Positions 5,403 to 9,841 of a stretch of DNA of 9,841 nucleotides are shown in pieces; within the stretch, counting starts at the first letter, position 1; every line of letters starts with the position of its first letter. Under the pieces are notes generated by a model. The model had not been told where the DNA came from. It worked only from the letters and a program-made list of their open reading frames with translations, and ran no database searches. Both the position numbers and the translations under genes were made by a program. The stretch is from Chloroflexota bacterium (GTDB lineage Bacteria; Chloroflexota; Dehalococcoidia; Plut-88900), in the NCBI GenBank assembly GCA_022566235.1, contig JADFJI010000053.1:1-9841 (forward strand), written 5' to 3'.

Positions 5403-7097
5403 TTAGGCCGGCCCCGGGGATTCAGGGCTGTGTTCGAGTTGGGGCTCTGGCGATGGATAGTGGGCCTTTCTCAACGGGATCTCTTTGAGAAACGCCACGA
5501 CTATGATGGCCAGCCCTGCAAGGATGGCGGCGATTAAGAACACGCCCTGCAGAGAGTCCGCCAGGGCGTCCTGCATGGCGATGAGAACGGATTCCAGAAG
5601 GGCCGCACCCTCCTCTCCCATGTTGGCGAAGTGGTCCTTCAAGCCCTCCAGGGCCTGGGGGTTGATCAGGGCGTTGGGCTCCTGGATCTCGGCCAGGCGC
5701 TCGGGCCCAAGGGCCTCTCGGGCCTCATCCGATAGATTAGACAGCAGGTTGCCCGAGAGGCTGGATGCCAGCAGCGCCCCCATTATCGCCACGCCCAGGG
5801 CCCCTCCGATGCTGCGGAAGAACTGGATGGACGCGGTGACCAGCCCCATTAGGCCATAGGGGAAGGCGTTCTGCACCACTATGGTGAATACGGGGAAGCT
5901 GACACCCAGGCCCAGCCCGATGATGACCATATTCCTGGCCACCTCAGCGTTTGAGGTGCCGCGGTCCAGCATCACCATGAGGGAGATGCCGGCGGTCAGC
6001 AGAACCATGCCGGCCAGTGCGAGATATCTGTAATGGCTCCAGCGGGACAGTATCTGTCCGGAGATAGTGCTGCTCACCACGGCCCCCAGCATCATGGGGG
6101 TCAGGACCAGGCCCGAGTTGGTAGCAGAGCTTCCGTTGACTCCCTGTACGAACAGGGGAATGAACAGGATGGCGCCGAACATGGCCATTCCCGTCAGGAA
6201 TGTTGCGGTGGAGGCCACTGCGAATATCGGATTGCGGAAGAGGGAGAGGGGGAGGATCGGCTCGGGAGTCCTCTTTTCAATGAACAGAAATGTTATGAAC
6301 ATGAACGCGGAGAAGACCAGAAGCCCGATGACCTGGGCCGAGGCCCACGCATAGGTCTGGTTGCCCAGGGAGAGGGCCAGCATCAGCGGGATGAGGGTGC
6401 CGACCAGGGCCCCGGCCCCCAGGTAATCCACTCTCTGCTGCGCCCTCCTGCTGGTGAAAGAAGGCATGGCCAGGATGATGGCCACAAGGGCGGCGAGGCC
6501 CACGGGTATGTTGACGTAGAATATCCAGCGCCAGCTCAGATTGTCGGTGAGGTATCCACCGGCCAGAGGGCCGATTATGCTGGATATCCCGAAGACGGCG
6601 CCCATCAAGCCCTGCCATTTACCCCTCTCAGCCGGTGGGAAGATATCCCCCACCACGGTGAACACGTTGGCCATGAGGAACGCGGCTCCGCCTCCCTGAA
6701 CACCACGGGACAATATCAGCTGCAGCATGTTCTGGGATAGGCCGCTCAGGATAGAGCCCACAAGGAAGATGAGGATCCCTATGATGAACAGCGGCTTGCG
6801 ACCGTATATGTCCGAGGCCCTACCGACCACTGGCACCAGGGTGGTGGACATCACCAGGTAGGCGGTAACCACCCAGGAGATCTGGCTGATCCCACCCAGA
6901 TCGGCCACTATCCTGGGCAGGGCCGTGGCCACTATCGTCATGTCCAGCGCGGCGAGAAATAGGCTTAACAGGACCCCCACCAGGATGACGGCGATCCTTG
7001 CACGGCTCAGGTTGCCGGCCAGGGTATTCCCATCATCCTCCTGGAGGGCGGCCTCCTGAGAATGCGCTAGCTGGGCTGTGTCCTCGCTTAAATCCAA
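5403..7097 (-). CDS. DHA2-family (EmrB/QacA-type) MFS drug exporter, 14 TM
   Basis: A 564-residue inner-membrane proton antiporter of the major facilitator superfamily, DHA2 (14-helix) branch, as long as typical members. After a soluble N-terminus of about 32 residues, TM1 carries motif D1 LDMTIVATALP at 51-61. Motif A GRASDIYGRK is at 92-101, motif B RGVQGGGAA at 131-139, the antiporter motif C GISSIIGPLAGG at 170-181, and WRWIFYVNIPVG at 189-200. A long loop of about 70 residues precedes the last helix, as is common in DHA2 proteins. The ligand cannot be predicted. The start is TTG at 7097; an in-frame TGA a few codons upstream and lack of a nearby ATG leave it the best choice, though its ribosome site is weak (GAG 8 bases upstream). 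It precedes the ABM/CoA-transferase operon on the same strand but is separated by 190 bases. Confidence 0.93.
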   Translation of the reverse strand: MDLSEDTAQLAHSQEAALQEDDGNTLAGNLSRARIAVILVGVLLSLFLAALDMTIVATALPRIVADLGGISQISWVVTAYLVMSTTLVPVVGRASDIYGRKPLFIIGILIFLVGSILSGLSQNMLQLILSRGVQGGGAAFLMANVFTVVGDIFPPAERGKWQGLMGAVFGISSIIGPLAGGYLTDNLSWRWIFYVNIPVGLAALVAIILAMPSFTSRRAQQRVDYLGAGALVGTLIPLMLALSLGNQTYAWASAQVIGLLVFSAFMFITFLFIEKRTPEPILPLSLFRNPIFAVASTATFLTGMAMFGAILFIPLFVQGVNGSSATNSGLVLTPMMLGAVVSSTISGQILSRWSHYRYLALAGMVLLTAGISLMVMLDRGTSNAEVARNMVIIGLGLGVSFPVFTIVVQNAFPYGLMGLVTASIQFFRSIGGALGVAIMGALLASSLSGNLLSNLSDEAREALGPERLAEIQEPNALINPQALEGLKDHFANMGEEGAALLESVLIAMQDALADSLQGVFLIAAILAGLAIIVVAFLKEIPLRKAHYPSPEPQLEHSPESPGPA

Positions 7098-7162
7098 AGA
7101 TTTCTCAAAAGTATAGATTCAGGTCGAATGGGCTGGGAGGGCTGAAATGTGTGATCTGGGCG

Positions 7163-7180
7163 CAGTGAAAAAGATCACTG
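7163..7180. promoter_or_regulatory. Inverted repeat upstream of the MFS gene
   Basis: CAGTGA (7163-7168) and TCACTG (7175-7180) are perfect complements around a 6-base A-rich centre. The site is about 70-80 bases before the TTG start of the exporter. Size and position suit an operator for a repressor of the exporter, but no regulator gene is adjacent. Confidence 0.3.
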
Positions 7181-7294
7181 GCCGTGACCTTCCTGGGTGC
7201 CCTGGGAATATACACCCGCGGCGCCGGAGATACAATGAAGCCACCCAGAGGCTGCTTAATAAGCTTCTCTAAGCGGGTGGTGCCCCGACGCTGA

Positions 7295-7311
7295 GTCCCG
7301 AGTATCGGGAC
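7295..7311. repeat. GTCCCGA-GTA-TCGGGAC palindrome
   Basis: A perfect 7-bp stem with a 3-base loop, identical to the copy at 9709-9725. It lies in the divergent region between the exporter and amidohydrolase starts. A location between divergent genes argues against a terminator role and for an interspersed repeat. Confidence 0.75.
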
Positions 7312-7326
7312 CAAACCTAATTAATT

Positions 7327-7440
7327 CCCCCTTCCTGGCCAGGCCTGTCCTGCCTGTCCTGAGCTCCGTCGAAGGGAGCCTGCCGAAGGGAAGGGGAGAC
7401 AGGGGGGATGGTCGAAACTGTTATTAAACACTCTCCCGAG
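7327..7440. repeat. Interspersed repeat block with long hairpin (copy 1)
   Basis: CCCCTTCC (7328-7335) pairs with GGAAGGGG (7389-7396). Their loop contains the motif CCTGAGC...CGAAGGG (7358-7376) and a second partial motif ending GCCGAAGGG (7382-7390). It continues into GGATGGTCGAAACTGTTATT and ACTCTCCC, shared with the block at 9573-9657. Two open frames crossing this 457-base divergent region are composed largely of repeat and are not treated as genes. Confidence 0.75.
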
Positions 7441-7510
7441 CACAGCCCCTCATCCTCAGGCCAAGGCCTGTCCCGGCGGGCAGCGCTTAGTCGGGGAGGA
7501 ATGGCGCGGG

Positions 7511-7519
7511 TGATATGAT
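7511..7519 (+). promoter_or_regulatory. Candidate extended -10 promoter of the amidohydrolase
   Basis: TG-A-TATGAT is an extended -10 element 35 bases before ATG 7555, predicting a leader of about 28 bases. No convincing -35 is present at 17 bases. A ribosome site, GGTGG or the more distant GGAGA, precedes the ATG. Confidence 0.4.
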
Positions 7520-7554
7520 TAACGAAGTATCGAACACACGGAGACCGGTGGCCC

Positions 7555-9111
7555 ATGACCAAGCCCCGAGACCTGGTCCTTCACAACGCCAACGTTCTGA
7601 CCATGGACCCCCGCTGCCCACGGGCCGGGACGGTGGTGTGCCGGGACGGACGAATCTTTAGTGTTGACCCGGGGCTGGACGCAAGCCTCTCAGAGGATAG
7701 GGACTCGATCATCCTGGACTGTCGGGGCAGGACCGTGGTGCCGGGCTTCATCGATTCCCACACTCATTTCCTGGCCTACGCCTCCAGCCTGATCAGCGTC
7801 GATTGCGGCCCGGAGGCGGTGAAGTCCATCGCAGAGATCCGGGACGCCATCGCCCAGAGAGCTCGTGGGACACCCGAAGGCCAGTGGGTCAGGGCCACGG
7901 GCTACAACGAGTTCTACCTGGATGAAAGGCGGCACCCCAACAGGTGGGACCTGGATGGGGCCACCAGGCGCCATCCAGTGAAGCTGATACATCGCTCTGG
8001 ACACGCCTGCGTGCTGAACAGCTTCGCTATGGGCCTGGCCGGGATCACCATCGAAACACCCGAGCCCGAGGCCGGGGTGATAGAGCGTGACCTGAAGACC
8101 GGCGAGCCTAATGGCCTATTCATCGAGATGGACGATTGGCTCGAGGAGCGGCTCGGGCCAACTACCCGGGCCGGGGAGATGGCCGAGGCTGTGCGGCTGG
8201 CATCGGAGAGGTACGTCTCCCTGGGCATCACCTCTTTTCACGAGGCCTCACCCTGCAACTCCCTGCAAAGGTGGAGATTCTTCCAGCGATTGAAAATGGA
8301 AGGCGGGCTGTCACCCAGGATTACGATGATGCCAGGACATAGGCACCTACAGGAGATGGTGGATGAAGGTTTAGGCTTCGGGGCGGGGGACGAGAACCTG
8401 AAGGTTGGACATGCCAAGGTGATGTTGAGCCAGACCAGCGGACGTTTGCTTCCGTCTCAGGAGGAGCTGCGGGCGATAGTCCTATCCGCTGCCTCCCGCG
8501 GGTTTCCGGTGGCCATCCACGCCGTTGAGGAGGCGGAGATCGAGGCGGCCATCGATGCCCTTGAATGGTTGGCAAAACAGGTCCCTGACCCGGGCCTCAG
8601 GCACAGGATCGAGCACTGCTCCCTCTGTCCTGCCGGCCTCCGTGAGAGGCTTAAGAGACTTGGGATAGTCATCGTGACCCAGCCGGGCTTCATCTATTAC
8701 AGCGGCGAGAGGTATCTGTGCCAGGTCTCCGCCGAGCAGGCCCCCTGGCTTTATCCCATTAAATCGTGGCTGGAGATGGGCCTGAGGGTGGCGGGCAGCT
8801 CAGACAGCCCCGTGGCTCCACCTGACCCTCTGGTGTCGATGCGCGCCGCCGTGACCCGGCGGTTGGCCAGGGGCGATGAAGTGGGGCCCGGAGCGGGCAT
8901 TTCGGCCCTGGAGGCGCTGGAGATGTACACCATAGAGGGGGCCTACGCCGCGGGCCAGGAAGGGTCCAAAGGAAGGATCGCTCCTGGGATGCTGGCGGAC
9001 ATGGTGGTGCTGAGTGATGATCCCACCAGAGTTAACCCCGAGGACATGGCAGACATAAAGGTCTGGGGCACCATATTGGGTGGAGAGCTCATCTGGCAGG
9101 CCGGGTCTTAG
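7555..9111 (+). CDS. Metal-dependent amidohydrolase, Amidohydro_3/YtcJ-like
   Basis: A 518-residue cytosolic hydrolase of the amidohydrolase superfamily, slightly shorter than most YtcJ-type members. A small beta domain from both ends (residues 1-60 and about 475-518) flanks the TIM barrel. Metal-site residues are visible: His69 and His71 in DSHTHF, Lys288 in HAKVML as a likely carboxylated lysine, His322 in VAIHAVEE, His354 in RIEHCSL, and Asp417 in AGSSDSPV. HRSGH at 146-150 and the end motif GRIAPGMLADMVVLSDDP are typical of this branch. Members cleave C-N bonds in amides, carbamates or cyclic compounds, and the substrate here is unknown. ATG 7555 fits the MTKPRDLVLHNANVLTMD beginning seen in the family. 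It is transcribed away from the exporter. Repeat blocks lie on both sides. No terminator with a T-run directly follows the stop. Confidence 0.93.
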   Translation: MTKPRDLVLHNANVLTMDPRCPRAGTVVCRDGRIFSVDPGLDASLSEDRDSIILDCRGRTVVPGFIDSHTHFLAYASSLISVDCGPEAVKSIAEIRDAIAQRARGTPEGQWVRATGYNEFYLDERRHPNRWDLDGATRRHPVKLIHRSGHACVLNSFAMGLAGITIETPEPEAGVIERDLKTGEPNGLFIEMDDWLEERLGPTTRAGEMAEAVRLASERYVSLGITSFHEASPCNSLQRWRFFQRLKMEGGLSPRITMMPGHRHLQEMVDEGLGFGAGDENLKVGHAKVMLSQTSGRLLPSQEELRAIVLSAASRGFPVAIHAVEEAEIEAAIDALEWLAKQVPDPGLRHRIEHCSLCPAGLRERLKRLGIVIVTQPGFIYYSGERYLCQVSAEQAPWLYPIKSWLEMGLRVAGSSDSPVAPPDPLVSMRAAVTRRLARGDEVGPGAGISALEALEMYTIEGAYAAGQEGSKGRIAPGMLADMVVLSDDPTRVNPEDMADIKVWGTILGGELIWQAGS

Positions 9112-9138
9112 GGACACCCTCAGATGTAATTTATCCCC

Positions 9139-9202
9139 CCTTCCTGGCCAGACCTGCCCTGCGCTTGTCGTAGATCTGCCTTGGGCGGAAAAGAGGATGA
9201 GG
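9139..9202. repeat. 64-bp perfect direct repeat, copy 1
   Basis: It is identical base for base to 9778-9841, where the window ends, so the repeat may be longer. It starts CCTTCCTGGCCAG, the same opening used by the other repeat blocks, and ends GAAAAGAGGATGAGG. It begins 28 bases after the amidohydrolase stop codon. Confidence 0.85.
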
Positions 9203-9289
9203 GCTTTCTAAGCCCCAACCTTGTTCCGTCGCAATTATCAAGCTGGGGGAGTTCAAAGCCTCGACTCGTCGGGACTTTGGCAGGGGTCT

Positions 9290-9306
9290 GTCCCGATACT
9301 CGGGAC
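9290..9306. repeat. GTCCCGA-TAC-TCGGGAC palindrome (reverse orientation)
   Basis: It has the same stem as at 7295 and 9709 with the loop reversed (TAC), so the element is inserted in the opposite orientation. It is identical to 2372-2388. Confidence 0.75.
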
Positions 9307-9321
9307 CAGATTTATTTTTAT

Positions 9322-9402
9322 CCCCTCTCCCTCCCAAGTATGCCCTGAGCTTGCCGAAGGGGGAGAGGGGGACACAGAGCCTGTCCTGAGCCTGCCGAAG
9401 GG
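9322..9402. repeat. Repeat block with long hairpin (copy 2, variant arms)
   Basis: CCCCTCTCC (9322-9330) pairs perfectly with GGAGAGGGG (9362-9370) around a 31-base loop holding CCCTGAGC...GCCGAAGGG (9343-9361). A second motif, CCTGTCCTGAGC...CGAAGGG, follows at 9380-9402. The arm sequence differs from the other blocks but remains complementary. Confidence 0.7.
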
Positions 9403-9417
9403 CCTGCCCTAGTCCTT

Positions 9418-9457
9418 CCCCCTTCTCCTGCAGGAAGGGCTGGATAGACGAAGGGGG
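9418..9457. repeat. C-rich/G-rich hairpin (copy 3)
   Basis: CCCCCTTC (9418-9425) pairs with GAAGGGGG (9450-9457). The loop holds the palindrome TCCTGCAGGA. The CTGAG...CGAAGGG motif is missing, so this is a partial member of the family. Confidence 0.6.
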
Positions 9458-9511
9458 TGAGGGTTCTTGAAATCGCCTGGGACCTGGTGACATCATCTGA
9501 ATGGGGGATTT

Positions 9512-9558
9512 CTAAGGGGGCTATGCCCCCTTAGGTGGGGGTCTGGGGGGAACCCCCA
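9512..9558. repeat. Two adjacent strong hairpins
   Basis: CTAAGGGGGC (9512-9521) and GCCCCCTTAG (9525-9534) form a 10-bp stem with loop TAT. TGGGGGT (9536-9542) pairs with ACCCCCA (9552-9558). The T-rich stretch TACTTATTTTA follows. They could terminate plus-strand transcription from the amidohydrolase or be another repeat type. Confidence 0.55.
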
Positions 9559-9572
9559 TACTTATTTTACCC

Positions 9573-9657
9573 CCCCCTTCCTGGATAGGCATGTCCTGAG
9601 TCTATCGAAGGGAAGGGGGACAGGGGGATGGTCGAAACTGTTATTGAACGCTCTCCC
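9573..9657. repeat. Interspersed repeat block with long hairpin (copy 4)
   Basis: CCCCCTTCC (9573-9581) pairs perfectly with GGAAGGGGG (9611-9619). The loop holds GTCCTGAG...CGAAGGG (9593-9612), which overlaps the 3' arm. The tail GGATGGTCGAAACTGTTATT then ACTCTCCC-like sequence matches 7400-7437 with few changes, so copies 1 and 4 are the closest pair and flank the amidohydrolase gene. Confidence 0.75.
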
Positions 9658-9708
9658 CGCTGCATCTAGTGGCCGAGATCAGCGTAACGCTTGGTTTAGT
9701 GTCGTCGA

Positions 9709-9725
9709 GTCCCGAGTATCGGGAC
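9709..9725. repeat. GTCCCGA-GTA-TCGGGAC palindrome
   Basis: An exact copy of 7295-7311. It lies near the tail of repeat block 4 and a similar order (block tail and palindrome within about 150 bases) is seen around 7295-7440, though with the order reversed. Confidence 0.75.
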
Positions 9726-9741
9726 GAGTCGGAACCGGGGG

Positions 9742-9765
9742 TTTGTCCCGACTTGGCGGGACAAA
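9742..9765 (+). terminator. Possible intrinsic terminator
   Basis: TTTGTCCCG (9742-9750) and CGGGACAAA (9757-9765) form a perfect 9-bp stem with a 6-base loop, followed by TTTAATTT. Shape suits a weak rho-independent terminator on the plus strand, but the CCCG/CGGG core suggests it may have evolved from the local palindromic repeats. It lies 630 bases beyond the nearest plus-strand gene. Confidence 0.35.
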
Positions 9766-9777
9766 TTTAATTTCCCA

Positions 9778-9841
9778 CCTTCCTGGCCAGACCTGCCCTG
9801 CGCTTGTCGTAGATCTGCCTTGGGCGGAAAAGAGGATGAGG
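9778..9841. repeat. 64-bp perfect direct repeat, copy 2 (cut by window end)
   Basis: It is identical to 9139-9202 over the full visible length, 639 bases further on. The absence of any mismatch contrasts with the diverged hairpin blocks, so this duplication is recent or maintained. Bases beyond 9841 are needed to find its end. Confidence 0.85.

Noticed and set aside
6033..6740. 235-codon plus-strand open frame opposite the exporter
   Set aside because: Antisense shadow of the membrane protein; composition rich in Gly, Gln and His with no domain pattern.
7110..7115. TATACT on the minus strand just before the exporter TTG
   Set aside because: It has no matching -35 or TG extension, and would leave a leader of only about five bases; too weak to list as a promoter.
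7105..7314. 69-codon minus-strand open frame just upstream of the exporter
   Set aside because: It begins inside the GTCCCGA palindrome, contains the exporter upstream dyad, and shows no recognisable protein features.
7317..7562. 81-codon minus-strand open frame between exporter and amidohydrolase
   Set aside because: Much of it is repeat-derived (FDGAQDRQDRPGQEGG) and it overlaps the start and candidate promoter of the amidohydrolase.
9131..9496. 121-codon minus-strand open frame after the amidohydrolase
   Set aside because: Its translation (LRQAQDRL, SPFGKLRA) is the readthrough of the CTGAG...CGAAGGG repeats and it spans hairpins; no family features or good start.
9112..9841. CRISPR array in the repeat-rich end of the window
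   Set aside because: Repeats differ in type, length and spacing, and there are no regular spacers or Cas genes.

Overview
The window is high-GC bacterial DNA with GTG and TTG starts and dense intergenic palindromes of the kinds GTCCCGA-GTA-TCGGGAC and CCTGAG...CGAAGGG. From general familiarity, this repeat style plus a NarL-type two-component pair, type IV pilin, YtcJ-like amidohydrolase and DHA2 transporter suggests Chloroflexota, perhaps Dehalococcoidia. That assignment is inference and no marker gene here proves it.

Layout. Bases 1-590 (-) hold the first part of a type IV pilin-like protein that runs off the left edge. Bases 845-1546 (-) encode a NarL/FixJ response regulator whose start overlaps (ATGA) the end of a sensor kinase. 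The kinase is reduced to its ATPase part (1543-1881). A near-consensus promoter with a 12-bp palindrome in its spacer lies upstream at 2075-2103. Bases 2134-2315 form a self-contained tRNA-Gly(CCC) unit with promoter, gene with encoded CCA, and terminator.

Bases 2392-5305 (-) look like one operon: a promoter, two 211-residue proteins each made of two ABM-like ferredoxin-fold domains, then an acetyl-CoA hydrolase/CoA-transferase family enzyme. Upstream of it on the same strand is a 14-TM DHA2/EmrB-type MFS exporter (5403-7097). Divergent from that is a metal-dependent amidohydrolase of the Amidohydro_3/YtcJ type (7555-9111, +).

Bases 9112-9841 carry no credible gene. They are packed with interspersed repeats: long C-rich/G-rich hairpins whose arms change in a compensated way, short palindromes and a perfect 64-bp direct repeat. 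Related repeats sit in the 7098-7554 divergent region, so the amidohydrolase gene is bracketed by them.

How the parts fit. The transferase and ABM-like proteins are probably co-transcribed and may serve one carboxylic-acid/CoA or aromatic-compound pathway, with the exporter and amidohydrolase as accessory neighbours; this is inferred from gene order only. The most distinctive items are the four-domain ABM-like pair, the truncated kinase behind a strong promoter, and the covarying hairpin repeats.
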